Assembly: GCF_900115095.1 (NCBI RefSeq)
Contig: NZ_FOVH01000015.1
Coordinates: 124,001-188,000, forward strand
Direction of reading: 5' to 3'
Length of the DNA stretch: 64,000 bases
Source of the DNA: Actinomadura madurae
Lineage (GTDB): Bacteria > Actinomycetota > Actinomycetes > Streptosporangiales > Streptosporangiaceae
The position numbers and the translations under genes were made by a program. The notes beneath the pieces were generated by a model, which saw only the letters and a program-made list of their open reading frames with translations, ran no database searches and was not told the DNA's origin. Below, piece after piece: positions 1 to 7,228 of this stretch (positions within the stretch are counted from its first letter, which is position 1; the number at the start of each line of letters is the position of its first letter).

Positions 1-653
1 ACGAGGAAGCCGAAGCAACCGGGCCTGCTGCCGAGCGTGAGGCCCGTGCCCACGGGGCCGTCCGACAGGCGGACGTCGGCCAGGACGACCGAGGACAGCA
101 CCGTCCTGCCGGGAAAGTCGGCGCCCAGGAGGTCGCGGACCGTGCTGTGCGCGCCGTCCGCCCCGACCACGTACTCGGCGCGCCAAGTCGTGGTCTCGCC
201 GCCGTCCTTGGGATGGGCGGTGAGGGTCACTCCGCCGTCGTCCTGGCTGAGGCCGACGACCTCCACGCCGCGCAGCACCGTCGCGCCCTGGTCGCGGGCG
301 TAGCGTTCGAGTGCCTGGTCGACATTGGTCTGCGGTGTGATCATCCCGTACCGGTGCCGGGACGGCAGGCGGGTCAGGTCGACCGCGGCGCCGGCGAAGA
401 GGTTGACGCGCTCGGTGGTGCTCGCCCGCGCCAGCAGGTCGTCGGCCAGGCCGCGGCTGTCGAGGACCTCCAGGGTGCGGGCCATGGTGACGAAGGCCCG
501 GCTGGACGGGTTGACGGTGGGCCAGCGTTCGAGCACGGCGACCTCGCGCCCCGCGCGGGCCAGGTCGCCCGCGGCGGTCATGCCGGTGGGGCCGCCGCCG
601 ACCACGATCACCTCCGCGCGGCGGGTCGCCGCGGCGCCCTCCTCGCCGGTCAC
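1..653 (-). CDS. FAD-dependent aromatic-ring monooxygenase (PheA/TfdB/MhpA type), N-terminal part only
   Basis: This is a flavoprotein hydroxylase that would insert one oxygen atom into an aromatic or quinone-like substrate using FAD and NAD(P)H. The gene runs off the left edge, so only about 217 N-terminal residues are visible. The Rossmann FAD-binding motif VVGGGPTGMTAAGDLARAG lies near residues 17-35. The second FAD/NADPH motif VGADGAHSTVRDLLGA follows near residue 163, the usual spacing for this family. The GTG start at 653 overlaps the TGA of the upstream gene as GTGA, so the two are probably translated from one message. Neighbouring extradiol dioxygenases and hydrolases suggest it hydroxylates a ring before cleavage. 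The substrate cannot be read from the sequence, and the C-terminal thioredoxin-like part lies outside the window. Confidence 0.9.
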   Translation of the reverse strand, partial: MTGEEGAAATRRAEVIVVGGGPTGMTAAGDLARAGREVAVLERWPTVNPSSRAFVTMARTLEVLDSRGLADDLLARASTTERVNLFAGAAVDLTRLPSRHRYGMITPQTNVDQALERYARDQGATVLRGVEVVGLSQDDGGVTLTAHPKDGGETTTWRAEYVVGADGAHSTVRDLLGADFPGRTVLSSVVLADVRLSDGPVGTGLTLGSRPGCFGFL

Positions 654-1144
654 GACCGCTCCATCTGCGGAGTGCCGGCGCGGTTGACGTTCCCGGGGTT
701 CGCCGCGGCGACGTCCTTCAGGTCGGCGGGGAGTGCGGCCCGCTCGGAGGACGCGGGGTCGGGGAAGGAGCGGCGGATGTCGTCCGGGGTGGTGGCGGCG
801 GCGTGGTTGAAGACGAAGCGGGCGTCGGGCAGCGTCTCGTGCACCAGGTTGACGATGGACTCGAACAGCAGCGTGTTCGGCGGGACCAGCCGCACGCCCG
901 CGCCGATGAGCACGGCGTCGTAGCGCTTGGCGGCCAGCCGTCCGCGGACGGTGTCGAGGGCGGTCTCGCCGAAGTCGATCTGGCAGCCGTCCGCTTCGTA
1001 GCCGGCCTCGCGCAGCAGGGCGAGGTTGCCGTCGTGGGCGGCGGCCAGGCTCTCCCGGGTCAGGCTGGCGAAGGCGGCGAACTCGGGGGCGTCGTAGTCG
1101 ATGACGTCCGGGTGGAGCCCGATCTGCAGGGCGGTCACGGTCAC
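650..1144 (-). CDS. Conserved hypothetical protein, about 164 aa
   Basis: I do not recognise a named domain. The protein is soluble-looking with no signal peptide. It has an alternating alpha/beta pattern with the segment YDAVLIGAGVRLVPPNT followed by LFESIVNLVHETLPDARFVFN. That pattern resembles small actinomycete proteins often placed beside flavin monooxygenases and quinone reductases. I chose the GTG at 1144 because an AAGGGA ribosome-binding site lies about 10 bases upstream; a second GTG at 1138 is possible. It is translationally coupled to the FAD monooxygenase (4-base overlap) and divergent from the LysR regulator, which suggests that LysR controls this pair. Function is unknown. Confidence 0.65.
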   Translation of the reverse strand: MTVTALQIGLHPDVIDYDAPEFAAFASLTRESLAAAHDGNLALLREAGYEADGCQIDFGETALDTVRGRLAAKRYDAVLIGAGVRLVPPNTLLFESIVNLVHETLPDARFVFNHAAATTPDDIRRSFPDPASSERAALPADLKDVAAANPGNVNRAGTPQMERS

Positions 1145-1224
1145 GGTCCCAGTTCCCTTCCTCGAAAGTGATGCCTGCTCCCACCCTGGAGGCCCGGTGT
1201 CATCGTGTCCAACGATCATTTTTG

Positions 1225-1250
1225 CTATCTCCCATCGCGACTTGAGATAG
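1225..1250. promoter_or_regulatory. Inverted repeat in the LysR divergent intergenic region
   Basis: Perfect 7-base arms CTATCTC (1225-1231) and GAGATAG (1244-1250) are separated by 12 bases. They lie 36 bases upstream of the LysR start, inside the 141-base gap to the divergent gene. Dyads of this kind are typical LysR recognition sites. The site would serve autoregulation of the regulator and control of the 650-1144 and 1-653 genes. No binding data are available, so this is inference from position and symmetry. Confidence 0.5.
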
Positions 1251-1285
1251 TTCGAGATCTGGCCCGCGACCGTGTGGAGGGACCG

Positions 1286-2179
1286 ATGGAGCTTCGGCAG
1301 CTGGAGTACTTCGTGGCCGTGGCCGAAGAACGCAGCTTCACCCGGGGCGCCCAGCGCGCCCACGTCGTCCAGTCGGCCGCGTCGGCCGCGGTGTCCCGGC
1401 TGGAGCAGCAGTTCCAGACGGCCCTGTTCGACCGCTCGCACCGCCGCCTCGAACTCACCACCGCGGGCCGCACCCTGCTCGCCCGGGCCCGCGCCATCCT
1501 CGCCGAGGCGCGGCGCGCGCACGAGGAGATGAGCCGGCTCAGCGGCGGCGTCACCGGGGCCGTCACCCTTGGCACCATCCTGTCCACGGGCGACTTCGAC
1601 CTGATCGACGGCCTGAGCAGGTTCCAGCGCGAGCACCCGGACGTCGTGGTCCGCCTGCGGCGGTCCGTCGGGTCCTTCAACGACCACGCGGCGGCGCTCC
1701 GCGAGGGGCGCTACGACCTCATGCTGCTGCCCATGCCCGCCGACGGCGCCGCGCTGCTCGGCGGCGAGGTGATCACCGACCCGATCGCGCACCTGCGCCT
1801 CGGGCTGGCCTGCCGCGGCGACGACCCGCTCGCCCGCGCCCGGAACGTCGCCTACGCCGACCTCGCGGACCGCCGCTTCATCGACTTCCCCGTGGGCTGG
1901 GGCAACCGCTCCATCGTGGACAGCCTCTTCAAGGCCGCCGCCGTCGAACGCACGGTCGCCCTGGAGGTCGTCGACACGACGACCGCCATGGCCATGGTCC
2001 AGCGCCGCCTCGGCCTCGCCTTCGTCCCGCAGGAGCAGATCGCCGCGCGGCCCGGGCTCGTCCAGGTCGACCTCGCCGACCCGCCCCCGCTCATCGACCT
2101 CGCCCTCGCGCTCTCCCGCGACCACCCGCCGTCCGAGGCTGCCCGCGCCCTGCGCCGGACCCTCCTGGCCGGCGGCTGA
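1286..2179 (+). CDS. LysR family transcriptional regulator
   Basis: A 297-residue LysR-type regulator of full family length. The N-terminal winged helix-turn-helix spans residues 1-60 (MELRQLEYFVAVAEERSFTR, then SAASAAVSRLEQQ). The C-terminal periplasmic-binding-like effector domain follows from about residue 90. The ATG at 1286 follows GGAGGGACCG and begins with the canonical MELRQLEYF, so the longer frame from 1205 is rejected. It is divergent from the hypothetical/FAD-monooxygenase pair across 141 bases that carry a CTATCTC dyad. It probably senses an aromatic pathway intermediate and activates that pair. The ligand is unknown. Confidence 0.93.
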   Translation: MELRQLEYFVAVAEERSFTRGAQRAHVVQSAASAAVSRLEQQFQTALFDRSHRRLELTTAGRTLLARARAILAEARRAHEEMSRLSGGVTGAVTLGTILSTGDFDLIDGLSRFQREHPDVVVRLRRSVGSFNDHAAALREGRYDLMLLPMPADGAALLGGEVITDPIAHLRLGLACRGDDPLARARNVAYADLADRRFIDFPVGWGNRSIVDSLFKAAAVERTVALEVVDTTTAMAMVQRRLGLAFVPQEQIAARPGLVQVDLADPPPLIDLALALSRDHPPSEAARALRRTLLAGG

Positions 2180-2201
2180 CCGCGGGCGGGCATCCCGGAG
2201 G

Positions 2202-3101
2202 TCAGACGGCGCGGCCGGGCCGCGTCTCGACCGTGTTCTCCAGGGACCCGAGGCCGTCGATCGCGGTGCGGACGACGTCGCCGTGGCGCAGGAACAGGCC
2301 CCGCCCCGCGCCCACTCCCGCCGGAGTGCCGGAGATGAGCACGTCGCCGGGTTCGAGGGTGACGACCTCGCTGGCGGCCGCGATGAGCCCCGCGACCGGG
2401 GTGATCATGTCGGCGGTCGACTCGTCCTGCTGGAGCTCGCCGTTGACCCACAGGCGCACCCGCAGGTCCTGCGGGTCGGGGACCAGGAACGCCGGGGTGA
2501 CGCCGGGGCCGAGCGGCAGCGTGCCGTCGGCGGACTTCGCCGCGAACCAGTCGTAGGAGAAGGCGTCGGCCGGAACTTCGTCCCGCCTGTGCCGGGCGCG
2601 GGCGGTGACGTCGTTGGCGACGCAGTAGCCGGCGACGTGGCGCAGCGCGTCCGCCACCGGTATGTCGCGGCCGGCGAGGCCGATGACGACGGCCAGCTCG
2701 GCCTCCCAGTCGTAGCGGGCCGGTTCGCGCAGGCGCGGGGCGAGGGGGTCGTTCGGGCCGATGAGCGTGGTGGTCGGCGCCCGCAGGAAGAAGAAGGGCT
2801 TCCAGCCGTCGCCGGGGGGACGGCCGCCCATCTCCACGACGTGCCGGTGGTAGTTCACGCCGGCGCAGATCACCTTCCTCGGCCACCGCAGCGGCGTGAG
2901 CAGCGCGTCGTAGGCGATCTCCGGCGCCTCCATGATGTCGATGGCGCGCAGCACCTTTTCCGCCGCCGACCAGTCCTCCAGCAGATCGAGGAGGCCGGAC
3001 CAGCGCTTCAGCTCGGCCGGGCCGACGAGGAGGCCGTCTTCGCGGAGCGCGGCGAGGCCCGTGGCGGCCTGGCCGGTGTACGTCGCCAGAGACCATTTCA
3101 T
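2202..3101 (-). CDS. Fumarylacetoacetate hydrolase (FAH) family protein
   Basis: A 299-residue FAH-superfamily protein, which would hydrolyse a C-C bond in a 1,3-diketo or oxalocrotonate-type acid, or decarboxylate/hydrate such an intermediate, with a bound divalent metal. The core begins with KVICAGVNYHRHVVEMG (about residues 78-95). The acidic metal ligands appear in YDWEAELAVVIG, and the conserved SGTPAGVGAG lies near residues 265-275. An N-terminal cap of about 75 residues matches two-domain members. Its ATG overlaps the stop of the upstream dehydrogenase by 4 bases. With the YCII-like gene they form one minus-strand operon below a GntR palindrome at 4421-4436. A lower-pathway ring-fission role is inferred. 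Confidence 0.88.
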   Translation of the reverse strand: MKWSLATYTGQAATGLAALREDGLLVGPAELKRWSGLLDLLEDWSAAEKVLRAIDIMEAPEIAYDALLTPLRWPRKVICAGVNYHRHVVEMGGRPPGDGWKPFFFLRAPTTTLIGPNDPLAPRLREPARYDWEAELAVVIGLAGRDIPVADALRHVAGYCVANDVTARARHRRDEVPADAFSYDWFAAKSADGTLPLGPGVTPAFLVPDPQDLRVRLWVNGELQQDESTADMITPVAGLIAAASEVVTLEPGDVLISGTPAGVGAGRGLFLRHGDVVRTAIDGLGSLENTVETRPGRAV

Positions 3102-3991
3102 GCGCCTTCTTCTCCTTGGCCGGGGGAACCCTCGGGGGACGTCTGGTCGTGCACGGACGCGATGTCGAGCGGGCCCCATCCGTCCGCGACCGCCCTGTCG
3201 AAGACGGCCTTGGCCGAGGCGAAGACCGGCAGGGCCAGGCCGAACCCGGCCATCGCGTCCTCGATCTGCTCCAGGATGGGGTGCAGCGTGGCGATCGGCC
3301 CCGGCGCCGGCGTCCAGGCCCGCTCCCGCATCAGCGGGCCGCGCTGCTTGAGGATCGCGGAGCCCGCGATCGAGTCGTCGAGGACGCGCTGGAGGAGCTC
3401 CAGGTCGATGCCGCTGCGCCGGGCCATCGCCACCGCCTCCGCGGCGGCCACCGTGTGCACGGCCACCAGCAGCATCGCGATGTACTTCATCCGGGTGCCG
3501 GTGCCGAACCCCCCGGTGCGGATCCAGGGCCCGGAGATCGCGTCGAGCACCGGCCGCACGGACTCCACGGCCCGCTCGTCCCCGGAGGCGAGGGTGGTGG
3601 CCAGGCGCGGGGCGACCATCCCGGGGCTGCCGCTGATGGGGCAGTCCAGCAGATCGCCGCCGCGGGCGCGCACCTCGTCGCGGATGCGGCGCTTGTCGTC
3701 CACGTCGATGGTGCTCATCTCGATGTGGACGGTGCCGGGCCGGAGGGCGGTGAGTGTGCCGGCGGGACCGCGGACGACCTCCCGCAGCGCCGCGGCGTCG
3801 GGGAGGATCGACAGCAGCACGTCCGCCCGCTCCGCCACGCCGGCCGGCGACGCGGCCCGCGTCCCGCCGGCCTCGGTCAGCTCGGCGGACTCGCCGCGGC
3901 GGTAGCCGACGACCGGGAACCCCCGGTCCATCAGATTGCGTGCGATCGGAAGGCCCATCCGGCCCAGCCCGATCACGCCCACCGTCTGCAT
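3098..3991 (-). CDS. NAD(P)-dependent beta-hydroxyacid dehydrogenase (3-hydroxyisobutyrate dehydrogenase family)
   Basis: A 297-residue two-domain dehydrogenase that oxidises a beta-hydroxyacid or reduces a semialdehyde. The N-terminal Rossmann domain starts VGVIGLGRMGLPIARNLMD with the GxGxxG motif at residues 8-13. The substrate motif DCPISGSPGMV near residues 112-122 matches the D-x-P-x-S-G-G signature except that the final Gly is Ser-Pro-Gly. The helical C-terminal domain carries the catalytic lysine in GTRMKYIAMLLV. It is coupled by a 4-base ATGA overlap to the FAH gene. Other members are tartronate semialdehyde and glyoxylate reductases, so the exact substrate is open. Confidence 0.88.
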   Translation of the reverse strand: MQTVGVIGLGRMGLPIARNLMDRGFPVVGYRRGESAELTEAGGTRAASPAGVAERADVLLSILPDAAALREVVRGPAGTLTALRPGTVHIEMSTIDVDDKRRIRDEVRARGGDLLDCPISGSPGMVAPRLATTLASGDERAVESVRPVLDAISGPWIRTGGFGTGTRMKYIAMLLVAVHTVAAAEAVAMARRSGIDLELLQRVLDDSIAGSAILKQRGPLMRERAWTPAPGPIATLHPILEQIEDAMAGFGLALPVFASAKAVFDRAVADGWGPLDIASVHDQTSPEGSPGQGEEGA

Positions 3992-4027
3992 CCGGACCTC
4001 CCTCGGTCGCGTGCCGGCCGCCGCGTC

Positions 4028-4414
4028 CTAGCGCCACTCATAGCCGCCGGTCCCCAGGGAGACGCGCACGCCGACACTGCCCTCGTTGACGCGCCACCGG
4101 TACACCTCGAAGGTGCGCAGCCCCGCCCTGACGAACGGGTCCTCCGCGGCGATGCGGCGGGCGGTCTCCTCGTCGCCCGCGCGGAGCACCGTCACGCCCG
4201 AGCCGGGCCCGGTGCCCGGCCCCGACAGCAGGGGGCCGGACATGAGGACGACGTCGTCGCGCTCCAGGCCGAGCAGCCACGCCACATGGTCGGACGCGTG
4301 CGCGGCGATGTCCGCTTCGCGGGTTCCCGGCCGCGGAGTGGAGCGGACCAGCCAGTAGTCGCGGGCGAGCAGCCGTCCTGGGGCCGCCTCGGGCGGCCGG
4401 TCGTCATCGCACAT
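4028..4414 (-). CDS. YCII-related domain protein
   Basis: A 128-residue protein with the ferredoxin-like alpha/beta YCII fold. The recognisable C-terminal segment is GDEETARRIAAEDPFVRAGL followed by FEVYRWRVNEG. YCII proteins often act beside, or as, small muconolactone isomerase-like enzymes in ring-degradation operons. The ATG at 4414 lies 7 bases downstream (minus-strand reading) of the palindromic operator 4421-4436, so the operator overlaps the ribosome-binding region or the transcription start. It heads the minus-strand unit with the dehydrogenase and FAH genes, with 36 bases to the dehydrogenase. Biochemical role is unknown. Confidence 0.75.
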   Translation of the reverse strand: MCDDDRPPEAAPGRLLARDYWLVRSTPRPGTREADIAAHASDHVAWLLGLERDDVVLMSGPLLSGPGTGPGSGVTVLRAGDEETARRIAAEDPFVRAGLRTFEVYRWRVNEGSVGVRVSLGTGGYEWR

Positions 4415-4420
4415 GGAGCT

Positions 4421-4436
4421 AAACTGTATGCAGTTT
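4421..4436. promoter_or_regulatory. GntR-type palindromic operator, copy 1
   Basis: AAACTGTATGCAGTTT is a palindrome with arms AAACTG/CAGTTT around TATG. It sits immediately upstream of the YCII gene on the minus strand and 60 bases upstream of the GntR gene on the plus strand. An identical sequence in the opposite orientation recurs at 7209-7224 and a near copy at 4462-4477. The local GntR/FCD protein is the obvious candidate binder. Confidence 0.75.
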
Positions 4437-4461
4437 GGCTCCCGCGTCAAGATTACGGCCG

Positions 4462-4477
4462 GAACTGTATGCAGATT
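4462..4477. promoter_or_regulatory. GntR-type palindromic operator, copy 2 (imperfect)
   Basis: GAACTGTATGCAGATT shares the core ACTGTATGCAG with copies 1 and 3 but has an imperfect right arm. It lies 19 bases upstream of the GntR start, which suits negative autoregulation. Its centre is 41 bases, about four helical turns, from copy 1, so two dimers could bind on one face of the helix. Confidence 0.65.
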
Positions 4478-4495
4478 CGGCCGTGATCGGCCAGA

Positions 4496-5245
4496 GTGGA
4501 GGGCATGCCCCGTGTCACGCTCGTCCCGAACATCCGGCCGGTGCACCTGCCCGAGGCCCGGCAGGCGATCCCGCACGTGCACGCCTATCTGAGGGAGTGC
4601 ATCCTCGACGGCACGCTCAAGCCGGGGACCAAGCTCTCCCAGGTGAGCCTGGCGCGGCAGCTGGGCATCAGCCGCACCCCGCTCCGCGAGGTGCTGCGCA
4701 TGCTGCAGGAGGAGGGCCTGGTCGAGATCGAGCCGAACCAGCGGACCCGGGTGGCCGGCCTCGACCCGCAGGAACTCGACGACATCTACGCCACCCGCAT
4801 CCTCCAGGAGACCCTCGCCCTCTCCATGACGATCGGCGGGTTCGGCTCCGGCCTGCGCGACGAGGCCGAACGGCTGCTGGCCACCCTGCGGGCGGCCGCG
4901 AAGGACGGGGACTTCACCGCCTGGTTCGCCGCGCACGGCGACTACCACCGGCTGCTCACCTCGGGTGCCGGCGAGGCGATGCAGCGGCGGTTGCGGGTCC
5001 TCGCCGACCGGACCATCCGCTACATCCGCATCTACCAGCTGTCGGAGCCGGACGACTGGCAGACGGTGGGCGACGAGGAGCACGCGCGGATTCTGGAGGC
5101 GCTGGTCGCGGGCGACGAGCGGGCGGCGCTCTCCGGGATGGGGCGCCACCTCGCCCGCACGGCGCTGCGCGTGCTGGGCGACTGCGCGCCGGACTACGCG
5201 CCGGTCGCGGTGCCGCACGCGCTGGCGCTCATCGACCGGGACTAG
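4496..5245 (+). CDS. GntR family transcriptional regulator, FCD (FadR) subfamily
   Basis: A 249-residue repressor-type regulator. The N-terminal winged helix (about residues 25-90) contains GTLKPGTKLSQVSLARQLGISRTPLREVLRML, shown here as the classic GntR helix-turn-helix pattern. The C-terminal all-helical FCD domain has potential metal or carboxylate ligands in RILQETLALS, HGDYHRLL and DEEHARILEAL. GTG 4496 is the longest start; an ATG at 4505 follows GGAGGG too closely to be preferred. Palindromes at 4421, 4462 and 7209 indicate that it represses itself, the YCII-dehydrogenase-FAH unit, and both arms of the VOC/aldolase divergon. The inducing ligand is probably a pathway acid. Confidence 0.92.
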   Translation: MEGMPRVTLVPNIRPVHLPEARQAIPHVHAYLRECILDGTLKPGTKLSQVSLARQLGISRTPLREVLRMLQEEGLVEIEPNQRTRVAGLDPQELDDIYATRILQETLALSMTIGGFGSGLRDEAERLLATLRAAAKDGDFTAWFAAHGDYHRLLTSGAGEAMQRRLRVLADRTIRYIRIYQLSEPDDWQTVGDEEHARILEALVAGDERAALSGMGRHLARTALRVLGDCAPDYAPVAVPHALALIDRD

Positions 5246-5379
5246 CCGAGGAAGGCGCGGACCGCCGCGAGGAAGTCCTCCGTCCGCTCGATCATCGTCC
5301 AGTGCCCGCAGCCCGACGGCACGTGCGGCCGGACGCCCGCCGCCTCGACGCTGCCGGGCACGGTCGTGGGCGAGGTCAT
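5242..5379 (-). pseudogene. Internal-deletion remnant of an alpha/beta hydrolase (45 codons)
   Basis: The short frame starts MTSPTTVPGSVEAAGVR, which reads like the first strand of a meta-cleavage-type alpha/beta hydrolase. It passes at once into CGHWTMIERTEDFLAAVRAF, the C-terminal catalytic-histidine segment of the same family. The roughly 220-250 residues between them, including the nucleophile elbow, are missing, although the frame, start codon and stop are intact. Its ATG still overlaps the stop of the upstream dioxygenase by 4 bases. The most economical reading is an in-frame deletion. The product should not be catalytically active. Confidence 0.6.
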
Positions 5380-6275
5380 GAGGCGTCTCCCGTTCTCTCC
5401 CGCCGCACCTGCCGCTGGCTCGACACGCGCTGGACCGGGCCCAGCCACATGTCGATGGACCCGGGCTCGGCCGGGTCGAAGGTGCGGGGCCGCCAGGCGG
5501 CCTCGTCCTCGATGCGCCGCACGCCGTAGGAGTACTCGTAGGTGAATCCCTCGGGGCCGAGGAAGTAGAGGAAGACCGCGGTCGACTGCGGATGCCGGCC
5601 GGGACCCATCTCGATCCGGACGTCGTTCTCCACCAGGAAGTGCCAGTTGCGGAACACGTCGTCGAGCGAGCCGACCTGGAAGTTCACATGGCACAGCCCG
5701 GGGCCGTCCCCGCGGAACACGGCGAGCTTGTGGTGCACCGGATCGATCCGCATCAGGCAGGCCGCGTCGCCGATCCAGTCGGACACCCGGGCGTTGAAGC
5801 GGCCGCTCCAGAACCGGTAGGCCTCGTGGACGTCGGGGGCGTCCAGGCACAGATGACCGAACTCGGTGATCCCGGCGGGCCTGGTGAAGGCCACCGGACG
5901 GGTCACGGTCTCCTGCCCGGCCACCAGCTCCAGCCGGTTGCCGAACGGGTCGTCGAAGGCGATGAACTCCGCGACCCTGCGCGATCGCGCCTCTTCGGCG
6001 GATCCGCGCCGGACGGAGATCCCCGACCGCTCCAGCTCGGTCTCGGCCGCGCCGAGGGCGTCGGCGCCGGCGACGGCGAAGCCCGAGGCCAGCATGCCGG
6101 ACGGTCCCTCGACCAGCGCGAGGCAGTGGTGGCGGTGGTCCGCCCGCAGGTGGGCGACGCCGGGCCCGGTGGGCGGCGCGAGTTCGAGGCCGACGACTCC
6201 GGTCGCGAACCGCACCGCGGCGGCGAGGTCGGCGACGCCCGAGCGTACGTAGGCGATGTCGGTGAGGGTGATCAC
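5376..6275 (-). CDS. VOC-family extradiol ring-cleavage dioxygenase-like protein (type I)
   Basis: A 299-residue protein with two glyoxalase/VOC repeats, the architecture of type I extradiol dioxygenases that cleave catechols next to the diol with Fe(II). In the C-terminal repeat the expected 2-His-1-Glu metal set can be placed at GHLCLDAP (His), HHKLAVF (His) and TYEYSYGV (Glu). The N-terminal repeat is degenerate, as is usual. It is 9 bases downstream of a second VOC gene and is followed, with a 4-base overlap, by the hydrolase remnant. Both are driven from the palindrome at 7209-7224. The ring substrate is not determinable. Confidence 0.85.
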   Translation of the reverse strand: MITLTDIAYVRSGVADLAAAVRFATGVVGLELAPPTGPGVAHLRADHRHHCLALVEGPSGMLASGFAVAGADALGAAETELERSGISVRRGSAEEARSRRVAEFIAFDDPFGNRLELVAGQETVTRPVAFTRPAGITEFGHLCLDAPDVHEAYRFWSGRFNARVSDWIGDAACLMRIDPVHHKLAVFRGDGPGLCHVNFQVGSLDDVFRNWHFLVENDVRIEMGPGRHPQSTAVFLYFLGPEGFTYEYSYGVRRIEDEAAWRPRTFDPAEPGSIDMWLGPVQRVSSQRQVRRERTGDAS

Positions 6276-6284
6276 GGGCGTCTC

Positions 6285-7187
6285 CTAGGCGCGCGGCTCG
6301 CGGTTCTCCAGGAAGGTCTCGGGCGGCGGGGCGCCCCACAGGTGCGGGGGCACGTCCCAGTCGCGGGCGACCCAGCCGTCGTCGACCTGGTCGATGTCGG
6401 AGAACCACTCGATCCACGAGCCCCACGGGTCGAGGGTGTAGTGGAAGAAGTTGGAGCCGATGGTGTGCCGGCCGAGGCCCCATCCCGCGTCGCGGCCCCG
6501 GGCGCGCATCCGGTCGGCGCCGAGCGCGATCGCGTCGATCGACGGCACCTCGAAGCTCGCGTGGTGGAAGCCGCGGTGGGTGCTGCGGATGAACCCGAAG
6601 ATGTGGTGGTCGCCCCGGCCGGCGCTGAGGAAGGTCACCGCGCCGCCGTGGATGGTGTCGCTGACCCGCAGCCCGAGCGCCCCGGTGTAGAAGGCCGTCA
6701 TCCGCTCCGGCTGCGCGGTGAACAGCAGGGCGTGCCCGAGCCGGCGCGGCATGACGTCCTCCGTGGCCCGCCGCCACTGCGCGACGCCGATCCTGCGGTG
6801 GCCTTCTCCGATGTTGGTGAGGACCTCGGCGACCGCGCGGGCGGGGGCGGGCGGCTCGTCGAGCAGCTGGACGGCGTTCCCGTCCGGGTCCCGCGTCCAG
6901 AGCCCGGACTCCGGGGCGCCCGGCGGCGGGTCGAGGACGGGTGCGCCGCCGCGCTCCAGTGCCTCGCGCGCGGCGTCGAGGCCACCGGGGCGCAGGGTGA
7001 ACGACACGTGGTGGAGCCGCTTGGCGGGCGCCTCCACCATCCGTACCTGTTCCTGCGCGCGGCCCCGGCATCGGGCGATCAGCGAACCGTCCTTCTCCGC
7101 GGTCTCCAGCCCGAAGTCCTGGAGGAAGCCGTCCGCCACCTCCAGATCGGGGACGGTGAGCGCGTAGTGGTGCAGTGCAGAGATCAC
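6285..7187 (-). CDS. VOC-family extradiol dioxygenase-like protein (second copy)
   Basis: About 300 residues with two VOC modules. The catalytic C-terminal half offers metal ligands at RLGHALLF (His), RGFHHASFEV (His) and SWIEWFSDID (Glu). I place the start at GTG 7187, because GAAGGAAGGGAA precedes it by about 7 bases; the frame extends to 7253 through the operator, which is unlikely. The divergent aldolase gene starts 41 bases away and the exact palindrome 7209-7224 lies between them. This copy and the neighbour at 5376-6275 are clearly diverged from one another, so they are likely paralogues with different roles or subunits rather than a recent duplication. Confidence 0.85.
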   Translation of the reverse strand: MISALHHYALTVPDLEVADGFLQDFGLETAEKDGSLIARCRGRAQEQVRMVEAPAKRLHHVSFTLRPGGLDAAREALERGGAPVLDPPPGAPESGLWTRDPDGNAVQLLDEPPAPARAVAEVLTNIGEGHRRIGVAQWRRATEDVMPRRLGHALLFTAQPERMTAFYTGALGLRVSDTIHGGAVTFLSAGRGDHHIFGFIRSTHRGFHHASFEVPSIDAIALGADRMRARGRDAGWGLGRHTIGSNFFHYTLDPWGSWIEWFSDIDQVDDGWVARDWDVPPHLWGAPPPETFLENREPRA

Positions 7188-7208
7188 GGCTCGTTCCCTT
7201 CCTTCACG

Positions 7209-7224
7209 AAACTGCATACAGTTT
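7209..7224. promoter_or_regulatory. GntR-type palindromic operator, copy 3
   Basis: AAACTGCATACAGTTT is the reverse-complement copy of site 1. It is placed between the divergent VOC gene (start 7187) and aldolase gene (start 7229). It ends 4 bases before the aldolase ATG, so occupancy would block initiation on both sides. Confidence 0.75.
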
Positions 7225-7228
7225 AGGG

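Noticed and set aside
650..2125. A 491-codon minus-strand frame spanning the LysR gene
   Set aside because: Only its last about 164 codons form a real gene. The rest is the antisense of the LysR gene and reads as low-complexity Ala/Gly/Arg/Glu.
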